DNA of 7,381 nucleotides from Pseudomonadota bacterium (GCA_009921385.1 RFXY01000046.1:1-7381), one strand, 5' to 3'. Positions 1 through 7,381 are shown, counted from the stretch's first letter. Program-made: numbers and translations. The notes: a model not told the origin generated them from the sequence alone.

Positions 1-16
1 ATTAAAATGAAAAATA

Positions 17-157
17 TTGCTAAAAAATATCATAAAAAACAATAGTGATTTACCTAAAAAATATTGGCAATTAAATTTTTTTTGGATAATATTAGGCTGT
101 TTAGCTTTTATCGCAATGATCATTATTTTTTATTTAATGGTTTTTCAACCAATATAA
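17..157 (+). CDS. Possible small single-helix membrane protein (uncharacterised)
   Basis: I do not recognise this gene. A 46-codon frame opening at a TTG encodes a short polar, Lys/Asn-rich N-terminus and then one strongly hydrophobic stretch (about residues 20-43, rich in Ile, Leu and Phe, with Trp at its start), ending in Phe-Gln-Pro-Ile. It stops 5 bases before the ATG of the next gene, as expected for a tightly packed operon. No good ATG exists in this frame. An ATG at 7 opens another frame that ends at 45. Losing one base from the A-run at 34-39 would join the two into a 49-residue peptide with a Lys-rich head and a single helix. AT-rich DNA readily yields hydrophobic frames by chance, so this is a candidate only. 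It could also be the decayed end of a gene. Confidence 0.33.
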   Translation: MLKNIIKNNSDLPKKYWQLNFFWIILGCLAFIAMIIIFYLMVFQPI

Positions 158-162
158 AAAAT

Positions 163-483
163 ATGAAAAAACTCGAGCATTCTTTAAATTTTTTGTTAAA
201 AAACAACATCAATCATCACAAGCAAGAATTTTTTATCATTCATCAGTTAAGTAAAAATTGGCAACAAATTGTTGGCAAAGAATATCAAAAATATTGCCAA
301 CCCAAGTCGATAAAACTAAATTTAGAGCAAAAAGAAATAAAATTAACTATTGTTGCCTATAATTCGGCAATGGCTTTTTTTTTAGAACATAATACCAATT
401 TAATTTTGGAAAGAATAGCCATTTTATATGGCTTTAAGGCGGTAGGGAAAATTATTATTAAACAAGAGCCAAGAAATATTTAA
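163..483 (+). CDS. dciA: DciA-like helicase loader (DUF721 family)
   Basis: This is a 106-residue protein of the DUF721/DciA family. DciA proteins help load the replicative helicase DnaB in bacteria that lack DnaC-type loaders. What shows it: a W-x-x-I-V-G motif near residues 32-37 (Trp-Gln-Gln-Ile-Val-Gly), followed by a Pro-containing turn, a beta-strand segment (Lys-Leu-Thr-Ile-Val-Ala) with a Ser-Ala-Met-Ala helix start, and a closing segment with Leu-Tyr-Gly-Phe-x-x-Val-x-x-Ile-x-Ile. This is the usual order of the DUF721 core. I chose the ATG at 163 rather than the in-frame TTG at 64. The extra 33 residues do not resemble the family, they would overlap the possible small membrane frame, and the 106-residue form fits a compact DciA. 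No Shine-Dalgarno sequence is visible. A hairpin follows the stop at once. Confidence 0.75.
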   Translation: MKKLEHSLNFLLKNNINHHKQEFFIIHQLSKNWQQIVGKEYQKYCQPKSIKLNLEQKEIKLTIVAYNSAMAFFLEHNTNLILERIAILYGFKAVGKIIIKQEPRNI

Positions 484-484
484 T

Positions 485-530
485 AAATTTTTGATGATTG
501 GTATTAACCTATTGAATCGTCAATAAATTT
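485..530 (+). terminator. Terminator-like hairpin after dciA
   Basis: Starting two bases after the dciA stop codon, bases 485-499 pair with 515-530 in about 15 base pairs. The stem has one G-T wobble (495 with 519) and one bulged T at 524. A small inner stem (500-502 with 507-509) closes on a four-base loop. A T-rich tract begins a few bases later (537-541 and 543-559). The geometry suits an intrinsic terminator, but the stem is A/T-rich and so only moderately stable. It would separate dciA from the atpD transcription unit. Confidence 0.45.
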
Positions 531-539
531 ACAAAATTT

Positions 540-570
540 TTGTTGTTTTTAATTTTTTTGCAGTTAAAAT
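540..570 (+). promoter_or_regulatory. Weak candidate promoter upstream of atpD
   Basis: TTGTTG at 540-545 could serve as a -35 element and TAAAAT at 565-570 as a -10, with a long 19-base spacer. It lies after the dciA hairpin and about 40 bases before the atpD ATG, where a promoter would be needed if the hairpin terminates upstream transcription. The surrounding DNA is almost entirely A and T, so matches of this quality occur by chance. Confidence 0.2.
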
Positions 571-606
571 TATGGCAAATATTTTTTTAAATTTAATTTT
601 TTTTAA

Positions 607-2025
<1,419 letters not shown>

Positions 2026-2035
2026 TTATAATTTT

Positions 2036-2287
2036 ATGTCTAAATTGCATCTTGAAATTGTTTCTCCCAACGAAACTCTATATAACGATTCTTGTTATAT
2101 GGCGGTTTTGCCCCTAGTTTCTGGTTGTAGCGGTATTATGCAAAATCATTCTGCTTTTGTTTCAACCTTACAATCAGGAGAAATTATTGTTTATGATTCA
2201 GAAAACAATATTATCAAAACAATTTCAGTGCAATCTGGTTTTGCCCAAATTGAAAATGGTCAACATTTATTAGTGCTAATAAATTAG
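2036..2287 (+). CDS. atpC: F1 ATP synthase subunit epsilon, short form
   Basis: This is the epsilon subunit of the F1 central stalk, which links the gamma shaft to the c-ring. The 83 residues cover only the N-terminal beta-sandwich: it opens with Leu-His-Leu-Glu-Ile-Val-Ser-Pro, has the Gly-Ile-Met-x-x-His loop (33-38, the counterpart of the usual G-I-x-P-G-H), then the Leu-x-x-Gly-Glu-Ile strand and a closing Gly-Phe-Ala-x-Ile strand near 68-72. Family members usually have about 130-140 residues, the rest being a two-helix C-terminal domain that can insert into F1 and inhibit ATP hydrolysis. That domain is missing and the frame ends cleanly at a TAG. The gene lies 10 bases after atpD and 19 before exbD, so it is almost certainly co-transcribed. 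I take it as functional in coupling but unable to give epsilon-type autoinhibition. Confidence 0.92.
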   Translation: MSKLHLEIVSPNETLYNDSCYMAVLPLVSGCSGIMQNHSAFVSTLQSGEIIVYDSENNIIKTISVQSGFAQIENGQHLLVLIN

Positions 2288-2306
2288 GTTTTAAATACCT
2301 TTTTAT

Positions 2307-2720
2307 ATGAAAATCACAAGAGCAAGAATTAATCACAAACCAAGAATAGAAATTATTCCTATGGTCGATATTATGTTTTTCTTGCTCGCCACTTTGCTTA
2401 TCACAACCATCTCTTTAGAAAAACATCAATCTTTACCAATTAATTTAACAAGCGGTTCTGCACAAAATATTGCTACACACGATGTTTTAAATGTTGTTAT
2501 CGATGCTAACAACCAAGTTTTTATCAATCAAAAACCAATAAAAATTCACAATATCCAAGAAGAATTAAAATCAATTGCTAATTCTCAAAATACTTCGGTC
2601 ATTATTTTTGCCGACGAAAAAGCCTATCAAGGCATAGTTTTACAAACAATGTTGGCAATAAATAAATTACAATTTAAACAAGTTTCAATGGCGATAGATC
2701 ATGCTTCATCCCAAAATTAG
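2307..2720 (+). CDS. exbD: ExbD/TolR-family biopolymer transport protein
   Basis: This is a 137-residue inner-membrane protein of the ExbD/TolR family. With an ExbB/TolQ partner, such proteins use the proton-motive force to move TonB- or TolA-type transducers. A short basic cytoplasmic head (Arg5, Arg7, Lys11, Arg13) leads into one transmembrane helix (about 16-36) that carries the family's essential proton-path aspartate at Asp21 in the motif Ile-Pro-Met-Val-Asp-Ile-Met-Phe-Phe-Leu. A periplasmic domain follows: a Leu-Pro-Ile-Asn-Leu segment (43-47), a Val-Ile-Asp-Ala-Asn-Asn-Gln-Val strand and a closing helix-strand unit. Length is normal. The 3' end overlaps the next gene by 20 bases, so the two are probably translationally coupled. 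ExbD and TolR cannot be separated with certainty from sequence alone; the Ile-Pro-Met-Val-Asp form looks more like ExbD. No ExbB/TolQ gene is visible here. Confidence 0.88.
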   Translation: MKITRARINHKPRIEIIPMVDIMFFLLATLLITTISLEKHQSLPINLTSGSAQNIATHDVLNVVIDANNQVFINQKPIKIHNIQEELKSIANSQNTSVIIFADEKAYQGIVLQTMLAINKLQFKQVSMAIDHASSQN

Positions 2721-3228
2721 TTTTTTTTTAGCAATATTTAGTTATTTTTTGTTGCTATGGTTCATTCTTAATTTTCATTTCAATAATCATCAACCAAACT
2801 TTACTTTTCAATCAACAAGTGATTTTGTTAACATCAACCTTAGCAACATTGATTCGTCGCAAAATAATGCCCCTGCAAAAAAAATTGTTAAAAATATTGC
2901 CAAGAATCTTCATAATCAACCAGCAAATCAAAATCAACAATTAATACAAACAAATGATGAAAAAATCAACAATAAAGAAAGAAAAATTCTACATCAACCA
3001 CTCCCAAAAATTCCACAAGATCTGCGATATGAATTGCTAAATGAAAAAATTATTGCAACTTTCGTTATTGACGAAAACGGCAAGCCAATAAAAATAACCC
3101 TAACCTCACCTTCTAAAAATCTACAATTAAATGCTTTATTGCTAGAAAAATTACAAGAATGGGTTTTTACTACACACAATCAAATTAACACACAAGATGT
3201 TTTGGTTAATTTTCTTGTTGTTGATTAG
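2701..3228 (+). CDS. TonB-family energy transducer (probable)
   Basis: This 175-residue protein is anchored by one N-terminal transmembrane helix (about 6-24) and has a long Asn/Gln/Lys-rich periplasmic linker (about 27-98). It ends in a domain resembling the TonB C-terminal fold (about 104-175): a strand Ile-Ala-Thr-Phe-Val-Ile-Asp-Glu-Asn-Gly-Lys-Pro followed by Leu-Asn-x-Leu-Leu-Leu-x-Lys-Leu-x-x-Trp-x-Phe. In the family this domain carries inner-membrane energy to outer-membrane partners. Overlap with exbD strongly supports a linked function. Two oddities stand out. The linker is poor in proline, unlike classical TonB. The helix also lacks the Ser-x-x-x-His pair that TonB and TolA use to contact ExbB/TolQ; the only nearby histidine is His3, before the helix. 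It could be a TolA-like protein instead, so I leave the symbol blank. Confidence 0.75.
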   Translation: MLHPKISFFLAIFSYFLLLWFILNFHFNNHQPNFTFQSTSDFVNINLSNIDSSQNNAPAKKIVKNIAKNLHNQPANQNQQLIQTNDEKINNKERKILHQPLPKIPQDLRYELLNEKIIATFVIDENGKPIKITLTSPSKNLQLNALLLEKLQEWVFTTHNQINTQDVLVNFLVVD

Positions 3229-3238
3229 TATTATTTTT

Positions 3239-3328
3239 TTCGATCTAAATTCCCCCTTCTTTTGGTGCGGGGTGACACGAAGTGTTCGATCTAAATTCCC
3301 CTCCAAGGGAAGGGGAATTTAGATCGAA
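3239..3328. repeat. Repeat island built from a 17-bp unit
   Basis: The unit TTCGATCTAAATTCCCC occurs at 3239-3255 and 3285-3301 in direct orientation (46 bases apart) and inverted at 3312-3328. Between the first two copies lies a G/C-rich stretch (3257-3284) with GGTGCGGGGTGACAC and a small ACAC-GAA-GTGT hairpin (3275-3285), quite unlike the surrounding AT-rich DNA. The outer copies therefore form terminal inverted repeats of an island of about 90 bases. This looks like a REP or palindromic element, or a very small non-autonomous insertion. No coding potential is seen. A fourth copy lies at 5465-5481. Confidence 0.85.
3285..3328 (+). terminator. Perfect 18-bp palindrome, possible terminator
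   Basis: TTCGATCTAAATTCCCCT (3285-3302) and its exact reverse complement (3311-3328) are separated by 8 bases (3303-3310). RNA from this region would form a long uninterrupted stem, and on the + strand it is followed by TTTTAACTTTTT (3329-3340). It could end the atpD-to-transducer transcript or protect its 3' end, and would isolate recG from that transcript. The palindrome itself is directly visible; the terminator role is inferred from its position and the following T-rich tract. Confidence 0.6.
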
Positions 3329-3369
3329 TTTTAACTTTTTAATTAATTAATATCAAAGCAATCACCGCT

Positions 3370-5460
3370 ATGCATTATAATTACTTCAACTATCTACAAC
3401 AGCCTCTCAACATTTTGCCTGGAATTGGCGAAAGTTTAGCAAAATATTTAAAAAATCTACTGCATAGCAATAGGTTTTTTGATTTATGCCTGCATTTGCC
3501 AAATAAAGTTGAACAAATCAACTATTCTGTCGATTTTTATCAACAAGAAAAGCAGTTGGCAGTGTTAAGCGGAGTGGTGCAAACTCATTATTTACCGCAA
3601 AATAGCAGGCAACCTCATAAAATTGTCTGTTATGGCAAGAATCATTATTTTAATTTAGTTTTTTTCAAAGTTTTTCCTAGCCAATTAAAAACGATGCAAA
3701 TTGGGCAAGAAATTGCGGTTCTTGGTTATGTTAGCAAAAACACTGGTTCGCTAGAAATTTTACATCCAATCAAAGTTGTGCCAATAAAACAAATGCCGTT
3801 TTTGCCAAAAACTCACCTTACCTACCCGTTAAGTGCTGGCATTGCTAATCAATTAATAATAAATAAAATTCAGCAAATATTAAGCAAATTGCCACTCGAT
3901 CAACTCGAATGGATTTTGCCAGAAATCAAGCAAAAAAATAATTGGCAAGGTTTTTATGCTTCAATTAAATCTTTACATCAACCAATCGCTCAAACTCAAA
4001 TAGAAAATTCTTATTGGCCAGCCAGAAGAAGGCTTGCTTTTGACGAACTTTTGGCTTGGCAACTCGCCACCTTGCTTACTCAACAAAAATTAGTAGTAGC
4101 AAGTAAAGAAATAACTATCAGCAACAATAATTTGGTAGATAATTTTATTGCTCAATTGCCATTTGAGCTTACTACTTTTCAACAACAAGCAAGTAAAGAG
4201 ATTTCTGCCGATATTTTAGCAAATAAACCGATGTTTCGACTATTGCAAGGCGATGTCGGTAGTGGCAAAACGGTGGTGGCAATCATTTCTTGTTTGCAAG
4301 CCATTGCTTGTCAAAAACAAGTGGCGGTACTGGTGCCTACCACCATTTTAGCTTTACAGCATTTTAAATATTTTTCACAACTGCTTAAAAATTGCAATAT
4401 TAGAATTGGTCTACTAATTTCTGATAGCAAAAAAACCGCTAAACAAAAACTTTTACAACAACTAAAAAACCACGAGCTAGATTTAATCATCGGCACTCAT
4501 GCTTTACTTGAGCCAGAGGTGCTATTTTGCAATTTGGGTCTTGCGGTGATAGACGAGCAGCATCGCTTTGGAGTGTTGCAAAGACTCACTTTGGCTCAAA
4601 AAGGCAACAATATCGATTTGTTGTTAATGAGTGCCACTCCAATTCCAAGAAGTTTGATGATGGCAATTTATGGCGATACCGCGATTAGCTCTATCAAACA
4701 AAAGCCGATGCACAGAAAAAAAATCACCACTCTTCTTATGTCAAATAAAAAAATTCCAGAATTAAGTCAATCCTTGCTTGGCTTTCTTGATAAACAAGAG
4801 AAAGTTTATTGGATTTGCCCAGCCATTAAAACCGAAGAAGACTCAGAAAAAACAACCAACACTATTTTAACTTCGGTAGAAACTAGATATGCAGAATTAA
4901 GCAAAATAATTCCTGCCAAGCATTTATCGATATTGCACGGCAAGCTGAAAGATCAAGAAAAAGATTCGATAATGTTAGAATTTGCCGATATTCATAGTGA
5001 GAAAAAAGTATTGATTGCCACCACGGTAATTGAAGTTGGCATCGATGTTTCTTCTGCTACCGCAATTATTATTGAAAATGCTGAAAATTTTGGCCTAGCT
5101 CAATTGCATCAATTAAGAGGCAGAGTTGGCAGATCTGATCTGCCTTCGTTTTGTATTTTACTTTACAATCAACAACAACCAAAACAAAGATTGCAAATTT
5201 TAAAACAATCAGATGACGGATTTTTTATTGCCGAGCAAGATTTAAAATTAAGAGGAAGTGGCGAAATTATTGGCACCAAGCAAAGTGGGTTTCCTGAATT
5301 TAAAATTGCCAATCTTGATGTTGATTATGATTTACTAGAACTTTGTCACCATCAAGCTAGGCAAATTTTAGCAAATAATCAGCATGAAATGTGGCAAATT
5401 TATCAACAACTAATGGTTTTATTTAACTATCAAAATTGCCTAGAATACTGCCAAAGCTAG
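3370..5460 (+). CDS. recG: ATP-dependent DNA helicase RecG
   Basis: This is a complete 696-residue RecG, the superfamily 2 helicase that regresses stalled forks and moves branched DNA during recombination and repair. The N-terminal part (about 10-140) holds the helix-hairpin segment Leu-Pro-Gly-Ile-Gly (16-20) and the OB-fold wedge domain. The helicase motifs follow in order: Walker A GDVGSGKT (294-301), DEQH box (395-398), SATPIPR (421-427), TTVIEVGIDV (551-560) and QLRGRVGRS (581-589). The RecG-specific translocation segment LRGSGEIIGTKQSG (627-640) is intact. Length matches the family and no key residue is missing, so it should be active. The ATG at 3370 gives the normal N-terminus. No Shine-Dalgarno sequence is present. 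The gene starts 41 bases after the palindrome and converges on folK, with only 10 bases between the two stops. Confidence 0.97.
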   Translation: MHYNYFNYLQQPLNILPGIGESLAKYLKNLLHSNRFFDLCLHLPNKVEQINYSVDFYQQEKQLAVLSGVVQTHYLPQNSRQPHKIVCYGKNHYFNLVFFKVFPSQLKTMQIGQEIAVLGYVSKNTGSLEILHPIKVVPIKQMPFLPKTHLTYPLSAGIANQLIINKIQQILSKLPLDQLEWILPEIKQKNNWQGFYASIKSLHQPIAQTQIENSYWPARRRLAFDELLAWQLATLLTQQKLVVASKEITISNNNLVDNFIAQLPFELTTFQQQASKEISADILANKPMFRLLQGDVGSGKTVVAIISCLQAIACQKQVAVLVPTTILALQHFKYFSQLLKNCNIRIGLLISDSKKTAKQKLLQQLKNHELDLIIGTHALLEPEVLFCNLGLAVIDEQHRFGVLQRLTLAQKGNNIDLLLMSATPIPRSLMMAIYGDTAISSIKQKPMHRKKITTLLMSNKKIPELSQSLLGFLDKQEKVYWICPAIKTEEDSEKTTNTILTSVETRYAELSKIIPAKHLSILHGKLKDQEKDSIMLEFADIHSEKKVLIATTVIEVGIDVSSATAIIIENAENFGLAQLHQLRGRVGRSDLPSFCILLYNQQQPKQRLQILKQSDDGFFIAEQDLKLRGSGEIIGTKQSGFPEFKIANLDVDYDLLELCHHQARQILANNQHEMWQIYQQLMVLFNYQNCLEYCQS

Positions 5461-5464
5461 CGGT

Positions 5465-5482
5465 TTCGATCTAAATTCCCCT
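5465..5482. repeat. Solo copy of the repeat at the recG/folK junction
   Basis: TTCGATCTAAATTCCCCT here is identical over all 18 bases to the left arm of the palindrome at 3285-3302. It has no inverted partner close by, so no long hairpin forms. It begins five bases after the recG stop and extends 12 bases into folK, whose stop codon (TAG, read from the - strand at 5473-5471) and preceding codons are written by the repeat. Confidence 0.9.
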
Positions 5483-5983
5483 TTTTGTAGAAGTTAGATT
5501 TTTTTCTAATAATTCCGATTCGATATCTTTGGTTGTTTCTAAAAAAAAAGAGCGATTTTGCAGTTGATAATGGGGAATTTGTAAAATATTTTGATAATTG
5601 ATATGCAAATTATCTAACAGCAAAATATCAATATCAATTTCTCTTGGAGCCCATTTTTTTTGTTGTTGATAAGAAGAATTTTGCTGATTTCTGCCGATTT
5701 GTTGTTCAATACTTTGACAAATATGCAAAACACTTAACATCGGAAACAACAACAAATCGATATCACCTGAAAATGCCACATTTAAAAAATCAAGCTCCCA
5801 TTCTTTAGGATGATTAGCGGGCAAAAGAGGGGAATTGATCAAAAAAAAAGAAGTTTTGGTGTTTTTTAATTGCAGATTAATTTGTAACCAATTAATAGCA
5901 GAGCAAATATTTTGTTGTTTGTTGCCCAAATTTGAGCCAAGACCAAAAACTATTCTGCTAGATTTATTTTTTGTTTGCAACAT
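5471..5983 (-). CDS. folK: Folate pyrophosphokinase (HPPK)
   Basis: This is 2-amino-4-hydroxy-6-hydroxymethyldihydropteridine pyrophosphokinase, which transfers pyrophosphate from ATP to the pterin before condensation with p-aminobenzoate in folate synthesis. It has 170 residues, near the family norm. Visible features are an N-terminal Gly-Leu-Gly-Ser-Asn-Leu-Gly (14-20), Asp-Phe-Leu-Asn (65-68) and the signature Trp-Ala-Pro-Arg-Glu-Ile-Asp-Ile-Asp (111-119), whose Asp117 and Asp119 would bind the magnesium ions. Ile-Pro-His-x-x-Leu-x-x-Arg-x-Phe (136-147) is also present. After about residue 160 it loses family likeness, and the last codons (Lys-Arg-Gly-Ile-stop) are supplied largely by the 17-bp repeat. 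Its ATG shares one base with the stop of the upstream permease, so translation is probably coupled. Two runs of nine T in the coding strand (complements of 5541-5549 and 5841-5849) are slippage-prone. Confidence 0.93.
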   Translation of the reverse strand: MLQTKNKSSRIVFGLGSNLGNKQQNICSAINWLQINLQLKNTKTSFFLINSPLLPANHPKEWELDFLNVAFSGDIDLLLFPMLSVLHICQSIEQQIGRNQQNSSYQQQKKWAPREIDIDILLLDNLHINYQNILQIPHYQLQNRSFFLETTKDIESELLEKNLTSTKRGI

Positions 5984-7380
5984 TATTGCTGATTTAATTT
6001 GCTATTTTTATAACCATAAATTGCATAAAAAATAATGCCAATAACAAACCAAATCACAAATGGTAAATAATGATCAATTAATAATTTATAAATTAAAAAA
6101 CCACAACCCAAAACCGAAAGAGTAGAGACCAAAAACACCGCAGGGCATTTAAAAGATCTTTTTATTTGCGGATTGGTGATTCTTAAAATTACCACCCCAA
6201 TTGACACAATTAAAAAGGCAAATAAAGTGCCTATACTACTCATATCACCCATTGTTTTAATTGGGGTAAACCCAGAAATCAAGGCCACAGAAACAGTGGT
6301 GATTGCAACACTAATGTAGGGTGTTTGATATTTAGAATGGGTTTTAGTGAAGAATTTTGGCAATAAACCATCGCGCGAAATAGCAAAGAAAACTCTAGAT
6401 TGACCATACATCATCACCAATAAAACAGTTACCATTCCGGCAATGGCACCAGTTCCAACAAGAGCCGAACCAATATTTTTGCCGTTTTCTCGTAAAGCAA
6501 AGGCAAGAGGTTGCGGATTGTTAAGGGTAGAATAATGGGCTATTCCAGTAAGAGCCAACGAAACTAAAATATAGATTACTGCACAAATTAACAAAGAGCC
6601 AATAATGCCGATTGGTAAATCTTTTTTAGGATCTTTACATTCTTCGGCAGTTGTTGCCACTGCATCAAAACCAAGATAAGCAAAAAATATAGCCGCCGCT
6701 CCAGTAAAAATGCCATTCCAACCAAAAGGCATAAAATTTGCATAGTTTTGAGTATTAATAATTGGAGTAGCAACAATTAAAAAGATAAAAATCACAATTA
6801 ATTTTATCGAAACCAAAATACGATTGATCATCACACTTTCTTTGGTGCCAATAAATAATAATAAACCAATAAAAGAAGAAATAAAGACAGCAGGTAAATT
6901 AATGATGCCACAATAGGTTTGATCAGAACATATTTGCGATGGAGCTTTGGTTAGATATTCTGGAACAATAACCCCAGATTGTTGCAAAATTCCTACCAAA
7001 TAACCCGACCAACCAGCAGAAACAGTAGAAGAAGCCACGGTATATTCTAAAATTAAACCACAAGCAACCAACCAAGCAATAAACTCACCCATAATGCCGT
7101 AGGTGTAAGTATAGGCACTGCCAGAAATGGGTATCATAGAAGCAAGTTCGGCATATGCCAAGCCAGCAAAAATACAAACCAAAGCCGCCAAGAAAAAAGA
7201 AATAGAAATTGCAGGGCCAGCATAATTAGCTGCGGCCTGCCCAGTTAAAACAAAAATACCAGTGCCAATAATAGAGCCAATGCCAATAAAAATAAGATCA
7301 AAAATGCCTAATGATTTTTTTAGTTGACTGTTTTTAGCACTTTCTATGATTGATTCTAATGATTTTGTTTGGCCGTTAAT
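5983..7380 (-). CDS. APC-family amino acid permease, 5' end outside window
   Basis: This is an inner-membrane amino acid transporter of the APC superfamily, closest in style to the cationic amino acid transporter (CAT/YfnA-like) group. 465 codons are visible and the frame is still open at the window edge. The first visible part (Lys-Ser-Leu-Glu-Ser-Ile-Ile-Glu-Ser-Ala) matches the polar N-terminus typical of these proteins, so probably only a handful of residues are missing. TM1 contains Gly-Ser-Ile-Ile-Gly-Thr-Gly-Ile-Phe (visible residues 35-43), the unwound substrate-binding stretch. Further on come Ala-Gly-Pro-Ala, Ile-Pro-Ile-Ser-Gly-Ser-Ala-Tyr-Thr-Tyr and Phe-Phe-Ala-Tyr-Leu-Gly-Phe-Asp. 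About 12 hydrophobic helices are apparent. A TTG at 7191 is an internal Leu codon within TM2, not the start. Substrate cannot be set from sequence. The gene leads directly into folK. Confidence 0.93.
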   Translation of the reverse strand: MNGQTKSLESIIESAKNSQLKKSLGIFDLIFIGIGSIIGTGIFVLTGQAAANYAGPAISISFFLAALVCIFAGLAYAELASMIPISGSAYTYTYGIMGEFIAWLVACGLILEYTVASSTVSAGWSGYLVGILQQSGVIVPEYLTKAPSQICSDQTYCGIINLPAVFISSFIGLLLFIGTKESVMINRILVSIKLIVIFIFLIVATPIINTQNYANFMPFGWNGIFTGAAAIFFAYLGFDAVATTAEECKDPKKDLPIGIIGSLLICAVIYILVSLALTGIAHYSTLNNPQPLAFALRENGKNIGSALVGTGAIAGMVTVLLVMMYGQSRVFFAISRDGLLPKFFTKTHSKYQTPYISVAITTVSVALISGFTPIKTMGDMSSIGTLFAFLIVSIGVVILRITNPQIKRSFKCPAVFLVSTLSVLGCGFLIYKLLIDHYLPFVIWFVIGIIFYAIYGYKNSKLNQQ

Positions 7381-7381
7381 T

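Noticed and set aside
64..162. N-terminal extension of the DciA-like gene from a TTG at 64
   Set aside because: The added residues do not resemble the family and run through the possible membrane-peptide frame; the ATG at 163 gives a normal compact protein.
2286..2304. AGGT...ACCT mini-hairpin followed by T's between atpC and exbD
   Set aside because: Only four base pairs with a seven-base loop, overlapping the atpC stop; too weak to call a terminator.
3257..3284. G/C-rich core of the repeat island as a tRNA or small RNA gene
   Set aside because: It is only 28 bases, cannot form a cloverleaf, and has only a five-pair hairpin; better explained as part of the repeat.
4311..4496. Antisense frame inside recG
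   Set aside because: It is opposite the helicase domain, is short, has no upstream signals and no family likeness.
5828..5840. AGGGGAATTGATC-like stretch inside folK resembling the inverted repeat unit
   Set aside because: It lacks the TA within AGGGGAATTTAGATC, matches only about 13 bases, and encodes a plausible part of FolK; likely coincidence.
7189..7191. TTG as the start of the amino acid permease
   Set aside because: The frame stays open to the window edge and the preceding 63 codons encode the conserved N-terminus and TM1 of the family, so this codon is an internal Leu.

Overview
The window is a very AT-rich, densely packed stretch of bacterial chromosome. Homopolymeric A and T tracts are common, and no convincing Shine-Dalgarno sequence precedes any visible start codon. 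Together with a shortened ATP synthase epsilon subunit, F1 genes separated from the rest of the operon, and palindromic repeats between and at the edges of genes, this suggests a reduced-genome, host-associated bacterium. The AtpD sequence and the overall style look alphaproteobacterial (Rickettsiales- or Holosporales-like). That placement is an inference from family resemblance only.

Layout on the + strand: a possible small single-helix membrane peptide (17-157, uncertain, with a possible alternative frame-shifted start at 7); a DciA/DUF721 replicative-helicase-loader homologue (163-483); a terminator-like hairpin (485-530); then a four-gene cluster of atpD (610-2025), atpC (2036-2287), exbD (2307-2720) and a TonB-family energy transducer (2701-3228). 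This cluster joins the catalytic and epsilon subunits of F1 ATPase to parts of a proton-motive-force-driven envelope system. No alpha, gamma or delta subunit gene and no ExbB/TolQ gene lies in the window. A repeat-built island (3239-3328) ends in a perfect 18-bp palindrome and separates the cluster from recG (3370-5460), a complete branched-DNA helicase.

On the - strand, converging on recG, lie an APC-family amino acid permease (7380 down to 5983, running off the window at its 5' end) and folK (5983-5471). Their stop and start codons overlap by one base. A further copy of the 17-bp repeat sits between recG and folK and supplies the last codons and the stop of folK.

The gene content is mostly housekeeping: replication, ATP synthesis, envelope energisation, recombination repair, folate synthesis and amino acid uptake. 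I see no defence system, CRISPR array, tRNA, rRNA or transposase. The points most worth following are the repeat family and its intrusion into folK, the one-domain epsilon subunit, and the possible frame-disrupted membrane peptide at the left edge.
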